From: Amblyornis subalaris
Taxonomy: Eukaryota > Chordata > Aves > Passeriformes > Ptilonorhynchidae
NCBI GenBank assembly: GCA_018881555.1
Contig: JACAXG010000002.1
Span: 18,780,077-18,844,076 of the forward strand
Direction of reading: 5' to 3'
DNA length: 64,000 nucleotides
Shown here in pieces: positions 1-11,250 of the stretch. Both the position numbers and the translations under genes were made by a program. Every line of letters starts with the position of its first letter. The first letter of the stretch is position 1. Under the pieces are notes generated by a model that was not told the DNA's origin, did not search any database, and was given only the letters and a program-made list of their open reading frames with translations.

Positions 1-1807
1 ATTAAAATAAAGCTTAAGGAAAAAGAGCCTGTTCTCATGTTCTTTTTTCCATGTATTTTATGTTCTGTGTTAGCTGAGGACAAAGCTGCAGTTTGACAAG
101 CCCTATGCCAACGCTGCTGCCAAAAGCAGCAGCTCTGCCCTCTCATACCACTGGAAAGGACAAATGGGGGGGGGGGACAAAGGGGGGAATGCAAAATTAG
201 CCTTCTGAGCTGAGAAAAAGAGGACAAGGCTGCTGAAGGGAGGGCTGGCTTAGGCTGGTCCCAGGCGCTTATTGACCTATAATTTAATTTGGTGATGTTT
301 CTTCTGACAGCTGTCCCTTGCAAATGATAACTGTCCTCTTCCCCCCTGAGAACAGCAGGAGTTGGCAGCCACGGCTTAATGTGGCCTTTCTTGGCCCTGC
401 CAGGCCACCCCAAACGAAAGAAAACCCCTTGTTTATGAAAGGAAACACTACAGAAGTGACCTTTACTCCATTATTAGAACTTTATTTATCAGTTAATTTT
501 AATCACTGAAAATGTGGAAGGATTTTGAATGGTTGTGTAACCTAAGGACAAAAAAACTAGACAAAACTGGATGACAACACTCTTAAATGAGCCATTTAAG
601 ATCTAATGAGTGGTTTAATCACTGACAATCAGACTTGTACTTTGATGGTAAGATCCAGTTTTGAGGAGTGATTATCTTTAGACACATCAAAGAGCTTGAA
701 TTGCTCAGGAGAGTGGAAAGCCCAACACAGCCTCTGCCATGGAGTGAGACGGTCCGGGCTCTGAGTCTGGTGACTCAGCTTTCTTACAGCAGAGGAGCTT
801 GCTTATGTCCAGTTACAGACAAATTTGTCTTTAGAGTGTTTGTCTAGTCTTAAATAGCTCTTCTATGAAACTGATGCTGGTGTTAGAATCCTTGTTGGTT
901 TGTCTCCAGTTTATTCATATCAGCTGTTGCAAGGAAAGCAGACAGTTTTGGTGTGAAGTAGAAAAGGGATGTTGCATTCCCAAGCCCACTCTGAAAAATC
1001 CTCTTCTGTAGAATGCAGGCCATGTCAATGCTGGTATGTGGGGAGGAAAGGGAAGTTTGGGGGCGAAATCATCGGTGTCTAAGAGCAAAATCTGAGAGGC
1101 TTGAAGGAAAAAACCAGATTTTCAAACAAGTGTGAGAAAAGATGCACAAAACTGTAGCTCATGTGGGGCAATATTAATAGAAATTTTAAGTTGCCTGAGG
1201 TGTAATATGAGCAAAGGCAGTGATCACTATCACAGACCTGCTCTTAAAATCACACTTGCTTGATCACTGTGTGTGACAGTGACCTAACATTGCTTTCTGT
1301 AAGAGTTGACATGGAGCACTGTATTGCAGCACCGTGTGGGGTTTTCTTTTCCTTGTAAATCATATGGACAATGATAAAATTTGTTAGCAAGATGGCAGGA
1401 GATTAGATTTGGTATGAGAGCAGACAACTGATTTTTACTGAATCTGAGCCTAGTGCATCTGACACCCTTTACATGCATATGCAGAAATGCTAAATTGATG
1501 TTATTTGTATTACACTGCAGCAATCTGATCCCTGTTATGTGAAGAGTATTTATGTATCTTGTCTTCTTAACATGAGGCTAGAACAAATGCCCAGGGAAGA
1601 AACAACACTGGATGGAGGAGATGATCAGCTGGACTAATACTTGGATCAACCCATCATGCCTATCCAAGGTGGCAGAAGACACCAGAGAGTATCTGCAGTG
1701 GAACAAGCTATTGACTTAGGTACCTTCTATCCAGTAATGAAATAGAAGTCCAAGCTGCTACTAGGAGATGCAGCACTGGCTGTAAATGGAAAAAGAGCCT
1801 CTGGGAT
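1..1807. other. DDO 3' flank, probable 3'UTR then intergenic
   Basis: No coding segment recognised. The first part next to the stop codon must include the DDO 3'UTR, whose end cannot be fixed. There is an 11-base G run at 166-176. METTL24 is the expected next gene further left by synteny, but none of it is visible here. Confidence 0.6.
910..915 (-). promoter_or_regulatory. candidate poly(A) signal for DDO
   Basis: AATAAA on the minus strand about 0.9 kb past the DDO stop codon. A second AATAAA lies at 481-486. Neither is supported by anything beyond the hexamer, so the real 3' end is open. Confidence 0.25.
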
Positions 1808-2375
1808 TCAAAGCTTGGCCCTCGATGAGGAGCCCTGCAGAGCAGAAATGCACTCTCCCACCAGGTGAGCAGCCTCTTTGGCTGTGCCCCTGTGCACTGA
1901 AAAGCCACCTGCCCCATGCCCATAGTTGTGGACCACCAGAAGCTTAACTCCTCCTTGGCTCAAAACCTCTCTCTGCACTCTCACACACCGCCTGGATGGC
2001 CTCAGGCCCACCTTCACCTCGATATCCTGAGCTCCCTGCAGCGAGGGCTCAAGGGAGCAGCATCTCTCAAAGATATCTTTGGTGGTACCAGGGTCAGGGG
2101 AGAGACTCCAGCTGTCCTTTTCCCTGGTTCCCCCCAGGGTCACCCTGTGTATCCCTGGGTAGATGTAAGTTAAGCCATCCCCATCCCGGATGAAGTGTTT
2201 CACCCAAGGAGCATGAACCTTGAGTACCTGTCCCCTGACAGGGAAGAGCTGCTTGTCCCCCACCAGCTGGTGGGCTCCCATGCCTGCGCAGTTGACAATG
2301 ATGTCATATTCGCTGTGCAGCTCCCACAGGTCTGCCACTTTTCTGGTGAACATCTGGGCTCCAGTTGCTTTCAGC
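1808..2375 (-). CDS. DDO: DDO coding exon 4, terminal, with PTS1
   Basis: 568 nt including the TGA stop at 1808-1810, residues 153-341. The acceptor is TTTTTGCAG. It holds the catalytic-domain arginines (216, 237, 278), Tyr223, the DAO-family signature near residues 300-318 and the terminal Ser-Arg-Ala-Lys-Leu. The reading frame is open throughout. Confidence 0.96.
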
Positions 2376-5300
2376 CTGCAAAAACACTCCAGAAGTGAGG
2401 CAGAAAAGAAACACTAAACTCTTATGTAATTAGTATGAACATTAAGTAAATGAGATAGATTGTCTTTGCCTTTACATACTGATCAAAAACAAACAACAGA
2501 TGGGACAAAAAGCAAAGAAAATGTCATGGGGGTTCTGCTTGTGATTTGACTGATTTGATCAAATTTTTCAGCCTGGGCTAAAAAAGAAGGGCTGGAAAAA
2601 GTACAGCAAGTTGAGCAGTTTTAGAGTAGAGTCTGGCATAAAACCCTAGGCAAACAGTCAGGTCCTCATGGTCTCGACTCATTTCTGTAACAGTATCAAG
2701 CTTTAACAGCTCAAGCAGGCTGGAAAACAACAGATTTATTTACTGACTTGCTCATGCTAGTGGCAGAGGTATCTTACTACACCCCTTTTAATGTGCCTGT
2801 TATGTGCCGTCACATTCATTCCCAACACCGTCTAGTGCCATGTGCCAAGCCCTAAGATCTGCACAGACTGGGCAGATCTGGCATGGGACCCCCAGGGAAC
2901 CCACAACCTTCTAGAGCAGCAGCCAGGAGTCACCCAGGATGGCTCAGAGCACTATACAAGCATGTCTGCTCTTCAGTGAAAGTCACCTCTTCCTGAGGTT
3001 CATTTTTGAGCTCAATTTCAAGCCAAATCCTCCCCTGAACTTGCCTGAAGCTCGAAACCCTTCCCTGTGGAAAATCACTGGTACGAGATGGAGTAAGTGC
3101 ATGCTGTCAGCTGGATCCAGTTGCTGAGGGTTTTTACTGGGAGTTTTAGCATGAGCAAGTCAGGAGACAGGTCTGTGATAACGATGCACTAAGTGGGAAA
3201 TTCTGTCCTCTGCAATATTCTAGCATCTGGCAAAGTCATCAACCTCACTATAAGGGCAGTGGTTTCCCACAAAGCAGTGAGTGAGCCAAGAATCCGGGGC
3301 ATAGTTGATGCTCTGAGGCCTGGTGCACCAGGACACTGAAGCTGGCTGGGAAGAACAGGGGAGATCTCGTGCAGCAGCTGTGGCTGGGCAACTTGCTGGG
3401 AGAGCTCATAAGTGTTGTAATTGGGACTCTGTCATCATGCCATAAAAAATACACCAATAAAAATACCTGTGGAAAACTCCTGAATTCAGGCAAGCAAGCA
3501 GGAAAAAGTTCCTGAAGTCTATTTTTGGACAAGCAAGGTGGGCACAAAAACAATTTTCCTTGTGGATTGCCAGGAGAATGGTCTATAAACTGCTCAGGTC
3601 ACTAGGGGTTTGAGAATTAGTTACATATTTAATATGCTCTCACTTCTCATCAGCAGGGAGAAGAGAAAGAAAAAGAGCTTGATCATCTCATTAGACTACA
3701 TCCTTTGAGAAATAAGACTACAGCAGGAACGAGGAGTGAGCAGAAATCACATAGCAGATACTAAATGGGTTGTACAACTTAGCTGTCCGGCAGCAGAAAT
3801 TTGCTTCAGTTAGGCAATGAGACATGACAGAGCACGTGTATCAAGTAGAGGCATAGACCTCACATGGCACTGGTGCCACGAGAGCACTCCCAGCCCGCCT
3901 GGCTGCTACAACAAGAACTGTTTTTTCACATTTTGCAGTGTGATGAAAGGCATCCAAGTAACCAGCTGAGCTGGCAATTTGTACCTTGGTGTCTGTACAC
4001 ATCTCTTTACTTAACCTCAAATCAGCTTGCAGCCTGTCGCTTTCTCTCAAGTGGATATAGCCATTTGCTCACTTTAGAGGTACTTATATGGATTAAATAC
4101 ACATCCCAGGCGTCAAGACCCTTTTAGATTTGTATCCTGTCTTTCCTACAATTCTCAAAAATCCATGTATTTGGGGAAAACAGAAATTTGGAAATCGGCA
4201 AATTTTCTAACTTTGATGTCAATTCAGGCATGAACTTAGAAGACACAACTCCTCAGAGTGAGTGTGTCACCCATCTTACGCAGGTAAACATTTTCAAAAG
4301 GTTTGTTACAAGATGATGCTATTTAACATTTTTTTTTCACCTGACTGGATTAAGAAATCCCTCCAGTTGTTGAGCAAATTTGAGATTAATTGGTCCAGCT
4401 ACTTCTTAAGTACAAAGTCTTCACAGTAACACACCTTCCTAGGCATGCTTATTCTCTCAGGGCTGGATGTATCTTCAAAAACAGAGGGATGTTATTTGGG
4501 AAGTTTGACAAATGTGGAGCACCCAAACATTTTCTCAGGACATGGCAGGTTCCTGACATACCTTCAAGGTCTGGCTAGCCAAGCATGGCCCCTGTGGCTG
4601 TGTTGGTCCTATGCCCAGGGTTCCTCACATTCCAAGCCTCATTGTACAGACATATGGGGAGAAAGTGACATTGCATAAATGGGGCCTTTCACATTTTGGA
4701 AAAATTGGGTGTTTAGTTCCTGTGCCTCTCCCCACGGAAGAGCTTGTTGCACCTTCCCCAGTGACAAACAGCCTTTTTCCAGTTCTGTTCAAACCTAAGG
4801 CTCTCAAGAAGACCCTGTCTTGCCTCCAGTCCCTCTGCCTGGGTTTCTCCCTGCATGCCCAGTCTGCAGCAAAACCAACCTTTTCTCCAGCCACAGCAGG
4901 TAGGGTGGACAGTCACATCTCAGTGTTGTAAAGGCCTGACCAAATCGGTGCTGCGGGAACTTTTGGAGTTCTTCTTCAGACATTGGTCGAAATCCCAGCA
5001 CAATATCTGACCAGAAAGGTAACTCTTCCTTGGGAGTGCTTTTAAAGACCTGCCACCTAAAAAGACACAGAGAAAAACCCAGAAAACTTCACTGCTATTG
5101 CTCTGCCATGTTATGTGTCACAGCAATCTTAGCACAAACCCAGGAGCTCAGGAACCTGTTTTCCCCCATCAGTGCAGCTCTGCAAGGTTAACAGCAACAG
5201 GAAAACATTGCTGCCTGCTCCTGCAATACCTGCCTGGGCAAACAAGCAGAGGGCTGGCACAGCCAGGCTTGAGAGTGGCTCACCAGGGTAAATAAACTGC

Positions 5301-6324
5301 AGAGCGCTCTTCCAGTGACACTGTATGTAAAGAGTTCCCTCACACAGTGTCCCCACCACAACTGCAGACACCTGGCTGGACCTGGTGCCACTCGCACACC
5401 TGTTCACAGTTCTTTGGGTATCCATAAAGCTACAGAGTGCCCAGTCTCAGTGCTCCCAAGAGGCAATTTCCGTGTATGTAATAGGCAGCGTAAAACACCC
5501 CCAACACGCACACTGCAATTGAATCCCTGTACCTAGCAGCAGAAACTGGAGGATCCTGCAGTCCCATCCCTATGGAGATGACCCCTGCTGCAAACAACTG
5601 GTGGGTGACGGTGTGGAAAACATAAGTTATTAAAAGAGACTTGGTGCTGGTCAGCCTTGAGTGGTTTTTCTGTGCACACCTATGCCTGAATTTTGCTTAA
5701 AAATACATCATATCTGAGCAGCTGCAATGCATTTCTTGGGAATATGGTCATAAAAGCTACTAATACCCCTGACCTCCAGCAAGCAAAGGCTGTTTGCCTG
5801 CTCCAGAACACAGCAGAAATGTACCAAAGGCTGCCCTGGGGGCTGTTCTTACCCAGAGACCAGGTGAATGCCGGCCTCTGATGCCTCGGCTGAGTTGCTG
5901 ATGGCAAAAACATAAGTGAAGGTCTCTTTGAACCACTGCTTCTGCGTGTGGATCGGTGTGTCTGCATGTGAACAAAACCAAATGTGCAGAGAGGAATAAT
6001 GCAAAGAAGAGAAGCATACAAATGAGTGTCAGGGATATGGGACAGACAGGGAACACAGGTCAACACTTCTTCCAGAGACTCTGCACATCACTGCACATCT
6101 GGACACAGCTGCCTGAGGCGCCATGCGCAGTGCTGCCCTGAACTGCACAAACCTGGGTAGGTGTGAGGGATGAGCATCCCAGCTGCCACATCACTCGTTG
6201 TGTCAGGGCTGAACTGGTCCGAAAGGACTGTCACGGAGCAGCTGGGACAAGTCTCTGTGATGCACAGTGCTGTGGACAGGCCGATGACTCCTGCTCCGAC
6301 CACTGCAACCCTGGGTGAGGCCAT
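1808..6324 (-). CDS. DDO: D-aspartate oxidase, complete gene, four coding exons
   Basis: FAD flavoenzyme that oxidatively deaminates D-aspartate and other acidic D-amino acids to the 2-oxo acid, ammonia and hydrogen peroxide in peroxisomes. The exons 6153-6324, 5853-5961, 4880-5056 and 1808-2375 join to 1026 nt and 341 residues, the length I recall for human DDO. All three introns are GT-AG and all junction phases agree. Seen: dinucleotide-binding glycines GAGVIG at residues 10-15; [10 protein letters not shown] at 41-50; Arg216, Tyr223, Arg237 and Arg278, the positions known in this family for substrate binding; the DAO-family signature around VVHNYGHG (300-307); and a C-terminal AKL, a PTS1 peroxisome signal. 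Residues such as TQKQWF and PVRGQVL separate it from D-amino-acid oxidase. The start ATG at 6322-6324 has purine at -3 and G at +4 and matches the family start. An in-frame ATG at 6364-6366 would add 14 non-conserved residues. No frameshift or internal stop. Confidence 0.96.
2376..4879 (-). other. DDO: DDO intron 3
   Basis: 2.5-kb intron between coding exons 3 and 4, GT-AG. No coding segment, clear repeat or RNA gene was recognised inside it. Confidence 0.9.
4880..5056 (-). CDS. DDO: DDO coding exon 3
   Basis: 177 nt, residues 94-152 plus two bases of codon 153. Acceptor CTTTTTAG, donor GTTGGT. It encodes [15 protein letters not shown], then [15 protein letters not shown], then [16 protein letters not shown] and WLEKR. 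This is substrate-domain sequence of DDO. The donor GTTGGT is weaker than the others in this gene. Confidence 0.95.
5057..5852 (-). other. DDO: DDO intron 2
   Basis: 0.8-kb GT-AG intron between coding exons 2 and 3. Nothing else recognised. The remaining intron, 5962-6152, is only 191 bp. Confidence 0.9.
5853..5961 (-). CDS. DDO: DDO coding exon 2
   Basis: 109 nt, residues 58-93 plus two bases of codon 94. Acceptor ACATGCAG, donor GTAAGA. It encodes [15 protein letters not shown] and then [18 protein letters not shown], closely matching the vertebrate DDO sequence I recall. Confidence 0.95.
6153..6324 (-). CDS. DDO: DDO coding exon 1
   Basis: Encodes residues 1-57 plus one base of codon 58. 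It starts [15 protein letters not shown] and carries the FAD-binding beta-alpha-beta fold. The donor follows CCAG as GTTTGT, phase 1. A possible acceptor-like CAG at about 6360 upstream suggests a separate 5'UTR exon, but this is not proven. Confidence 0.95.
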
Positions 6325-9300
6325 CTCCAGGATGCAGAGCCACGGGAGAGCGGTACCTACCTGCATTTGGAAACAACATATCACATGTCACTATTATCCA
6401 GGGTGAGTATCAGGCTATGAAATACCCACACGAGATGTAACACAACCTCCCCTGGACAACTAATTGAAGGCTAACTGCTGCACACTACCGAGACTATGAT
6501 GAGGATTAACAAATCATCAGCCTTTGATATAACAACAATTTTTTTAAAAGTATTTCAACAGCCACTACCTCAGCACAAGAACAAAGGACAAGAGAGTGAC
6601 CTATATGTGCACCACTGGTGTTTGAGCTGGTTTGGGGGAGGTTTCTTCAATAAAACCTGAGGGATTGAGGAACCCATCAAGTTTTCTATCGTGTCAGGTG
6701 CAAAAGTCATGGAGCTCTGGAGAAACTGGCTTTTTGGCACCATAAGCAAAAAGGCTTTTTGAATATTGGGATCTCCAACTATGAAGGCTGTCACTGCCTG
6801 CGTAGTGGAAGCAAATGGCACTAGAGGTCTCCAATCCATTCTTGGTCCTTGTACCTGCCAGCATGACCCACCACCTCGGAAAGATTTGTGGGCATCCAAG
6901 GCTGCCACACGCTCTCAGCAGCATGTGGTGGTCCCCAGGTGCCAGCCAGTCTTGCTGCTCCAAGGGCCTGTATATTTGCCTTACTTTATAACTTGCTTTA
7001 TGTTGTGGAGCAGCTCCACTCCACTCCTCAGAATCTTCAACTGCTGATTGCTACTCCAGGAAGCGCAGTGCCTCTATTTTCCCTTGTCCTGGCCAAGTTT
7101 CGGAGCTGGCACCTGTCCTGGTGAGTTGCACACAGCTCCTGGTTGACAATCACCTGGCTGCTAATCCCAGTGAGGTGCCAGCCTGTGCTCCTGGCCATGG
7201 CCAGCTCAGGTCTCACACTTGCAAAGGCACAAAGTAGAACTGAACCCTGCAGCTGAGTGCACCCTGCAAACTCCCTGAAGCCAGGACTAAGTGGGCCCGA
7301 AAGAGAGAGACTGGGCAACCTCAGAGGAGAGAAATCTTTTAGCAGCTTTGAACCAGGTGAGTTGGGGTGCTCCTGCTGGCTCAGGCACCCCTTCAAGGGG
7401 ATACTGCTAAAATCTGAGCAGGGATGTAGGGGGAGAATCTCCTCTGCCTATGATTCATTTTTGCTTCCTGGAACATCTACAATATTCACTCTTGAAGAGG
7501 ATGCTGAGTGAGAGACCTTTGGTTTTGTGCCCTTATGGTTCTGGTTTCTCCTATGGGGCTTGCTTATCAGTGACTCTAAAAATCCAGCCTCACTNACTGG
7601 TTTCTGAGAACTTTTTCTGGAAACCAGTGCCTGCACTTACAATGACAGGCTGATTTCCCATCTTCCTGTGGCTTTTGGCATCTTTGATGTAAATTTAGGC
7701 AAGGCAGACTGTGTGGAATTATGATAGGTCAGGTTTATTTATGAGATCCTTGCTCATAACTCTTCACACAGCTTCTCACTTACCCCTGAGGTTTTACTAC
7801 TTAAAATTTTATGTCTCTGCTATGTAAGAAGGGAGAGAGGAGCAGGCACTGTTGCCTGTCATTGCGTTCCTTCTGCATCACAGCCAAGGGTTGTTACAAC
7901 CCGTCTTCTTCCTCTCGGAGCAACGCTTAAGTTTCTTTCTGTTAATTATCACATCTTCTTTCACAAGCTGACTATAGAAGTACCCACACAGCGGGGAAAG
8001 AGGACACAGTACAGGGGGAAAAATGGACTCTGGACCAGAACTGCTGGCCTGCATGGCAGACACCCAGAAAGCCAATCTGGAAAAATGCTGGGGGAAGGGA
8101 ATGGGGAAAGTAAGGAAGAATATTAGTAGCCAGAAATTGGGGGCCTGGGTAATAATTCTGTAATTACTTAGGAAAATTGGTTCTGAGAAGGTATCTAAAC
8201 ACATTTTTATTAACAAACCTTCTCACTCAGCACTGGCAGCTGTGGAAGTGGCGTGTGGCTCTCAGCATGCCCAGTGAGCCTTCCAGTAGTCCACAGACAA
8301 GCACAGTCCTGCTTTTTCAGCTGCCCTGGAATATATGCAAAGGGTACATTACCCATCTGCCAGAGATGTGCTTTTGGTTGTCCCTCACAATTCTTCTTCG
8401 CTGAAGCCCTTGGACCATGATGGAGATTGAATTTCCCGACTGACCTCCCTGTCCCCAGGGAAGAAAGAGGAGCTGTGGCCTGGTGGAGATTCAGGTTTCA
8501 CATGTTCAGATGGGATTTTTGCAGATGAGCCAGTTCGGTATCAACCGATCCCAGTGTTGCAAAGTCCAGTGAGGGCAGGAGGGGGCTGCTGACAGTGCTG
8601 GAGCCTACAGGAGCGGCTCAGAAGGCCACGACAGGCACCTGTTCACTGCATCGTTTTTCTTGCACCTACTGCTGCAGTCCAGGAGCACATCGAGCCTTCA
8701 TGTGCTAATGTGCCAAAAATTAACTGGGTGCAAAGGAGAGGCTACACACAGCTTGTATGAGCAAGTGCAGCTTGGGCTTTGTAGAGCCACTGACCCTACT
8801 GTGAGCGCAAGGGCCACCCATGGCTCTGCCCTGGCAGCACAGCCTGCCTGCATCTTGCTGGGTGGGGGGCACAGGAGGAGAAACTATTTTTAGCTGATGT
8901 GGCTGGCCAGCTCAGTCCCAGCAGGGGTGACACTTCGCATCCCCTCAGACAGGCTGAGGTTTTGCAAAAATCAGCATTTAAAAGGCAGATCAGTTGCAGT
9001 AGCTGCTGGGGAGGGAGGCCAACGGTGTCAGGTACTGTTTAGCTCTCTGTCCCTTCATAGTGTCAGAAGAATGGGACAGAAGCCAGAGAGAGTCACCTGG
9101 AGCTGTAATTCCCCAGCAATGAGGACACCAGCTGCCTGATGTGGGTTCCATGTCCCTGCCACCCTCCTGCTCCTCCCAGGCCAGAATGAATTATTTTTAA
9201 AAAATACTGAGATATTTTGTGATGTGACTTCACCCCTCAACTCCCAGAGCTGAGGAGACGACGTCAGCCTCACGTGGCACCAGGGGGTCTTTATTCTTTC

Positions 9301-10349
9301 TTACCTCGCATAGCTGTGTGTCACCACTAAGTGCCACTAACCTTCAGCTCTAACATCATTCTGGCAGCGGATAACATGACCAATATGGATAAATACACTG
9401 TTCCCCAGCACACACACACACAGACACACACAGAGGAACGTGCACACCCACTGCCAGCTGCAGCTGCAGCCCACAGTCACAGCAGGCTGGACACTCTCAG
9501 CTTGTGTTGCAACCCAGCTGGCCTACCAAAATAAGCATATTTACAAACCCAAATAAACAGTGGAAAAAGCCCAGCTGAACTGTTGACCAGAAAAGTCAGA
9601 ACAGGAAGTAACTAAAGAAAATCAAAACCTGTTATATTTGAGGGCCTTGGTTTGTTTTTTTTTTAAACTCTCATCATAAGTAAGTGCTGAAATACTGCTT
9701 TGAATCACTTGAAGCCTGTGGTACTGCAGAGCAAAGGCTCAAGCCTTTCTGAACTGCTGGAGGGGCTCCTCATCCACCAGGGCAGCCGCACCCGCTGTCC
9801 CTGTCAGTGCCTGCAGTGGAACTCTTTTTCCCTTCCTTTTTTTTGTTGATCACTTTTGTTTAATAACTTCCCCAGTTTACAAGCACCCTTGGTGTTACTT
9901 CCCTTCACACGACCCCAGAGAGCGGTTTTTCCGGGCAAAAACATGGTGCTCAATAAGACTGATCCACTCCTGGGCATTTGCTGAGGAGGAACTTCTGATT
10001 CTGGCCTCTTGACTCTGGCCTGGTCCCTTTTCTGCCATTTGGGCTGCCCTGTGAGATGTACATTTAGGAAGTGCCACAGGAGAAAGGTGAGGATGATCTT
10101 TCTTCACCAAATTGGATTGTGAAACCAAACTGAAATCCTCTCTGGATTGTGGAGGCTCCTTGGGATGCCCTCAGTCTTTCTGCACACACAGCACCAGTGC
10201 CAGAAAGCAGGATTCCCAACACAAAGCCACTGTCACAGGGGACCCCGGGGCTACCAGGGAGGCCTCAGCTCCTCCTTCAGATGGAGTGTTTGCAAGCTTC
10301 TAAAGGGATGGTAGGTTATACCCCTCCAGCAGCTACCAGCAATAGTTGC
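6325..10349. other. DDO 5' flank without recognised genes
   Basis: The open frames here are short and carry no recognisable domain or splice-bounded coding content. Probably holds DDO 5'UTR intron and promoter sequence if the CpG island at 10.35-11.25 kb is the DDO promoter. One CA-rich microsatellite lies at 9409-9437. Confidence 0.5.
9409..9437. repeat. CA dinucleotide microsatellite
   Basis: Run of CA repeats interrupted by two CAGA units. Simple sequence, likely length-variable. Confidence 0.85.
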
Positions 10350-11250
10350 CTTCACCAGCAGCACCCACACGCCGAGCGATGCTCTTGCTTTCCTCCCAAA
10401 GCGGGAGGTTTGTCATCCCCACTCCCCGCAGGGCCGGGATGTCGCCGCTCTGTGCGGGGAGAGGGAGAGCAGGGAGAAGCTGCGCTCCCGGCCCTCCCCC
10501 CAGCTAAGCCCTGCGGTTCACCCTTCCCACCCCCATGTGCGAGCTGAGCCCTCCCTGCCCCGGCTCCGGGAGCTGGGATCTGCCCGCGGGAATTCCCCGG
10601 GGCAGCGCCGGGTCCCCTGCGGGCGCTTCCCCGGCCCTCAGCAGCACGAGGGCTCTGGCACCCAACGTTTCCTTCTTCACCTTGACGTGCCGTCTGAAAA
10701 CAACCCAAGCGGGGAGAGCAGTCGATACCTGGTGAGGAGGAGACCCCCGGTCCTGCCTGGAAGAGCCGCCCTCCCGGGAAGCGCGGGCAANCGGCCGGAG
10801 TGCCGTGCCTGGGGAGTGCGGGGGCCGCCGCAGCCCCCTTACCCCGGGGCGCTCCCGGGGCCCGGCTCCGCGCCCCGCTGGATGAAGGAGCTGTTTGTGC
10901 CCAGGCCCAGGCCGTCTCCGGCGCTGGCAGCGCTCCCGGAGCGCCCGGCGGCCGCGGGTTGGCTCTGCCGGGGCCGGGCCCTCCGCCGCCTGCCAGAACT
11001 TTACCCCTTGATATTTCCTCCGGGGGAGGCCCAACGGAACCCGCTGTGCTGCAGGGAATACATTGTCCCTTTCCTTCCCTCACAGGCAATTATATTGTGT
11101 TTCTGGAGCTGCCTTAGGATTGCCACAGCGCTTGAGCAATCGCGCGGGCCGTCAGGAGGGGAATTCCAGCCATCAGGTCGGAGAGGAACGGCCGAGTTCC
11201 CTGCCAAACCGCAGATCCCTAATGAGCGCAGCCAGGCAGGGCTGCTCTCA
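10350..11250. promoter_or_regulatory. CpG island, candidate DDO promoter
   Basis: Dense CpG and GC content, much above the AT-rich surroundings, with several CCCGGGG, CCGGCC and CGCCCGG words. It lies about 4 kb upstream of the DDO start codon and 7 kb past the SLC22A16 stop. Vertebrate CpG islands usually mark promoters, so this is probably the DDO transcription start with an unseen 5'UTR exon, or the start of a noncoding transcript. Long open frames through it on both strands are expected from low stop-codon density and do not show coding. Confidence 0.7.

Noticed and set aside
1916..2417. Several plus-strand open frames opposite DDO exon 4
   Set aside because: Antisense shadows of a conserved coding exon.
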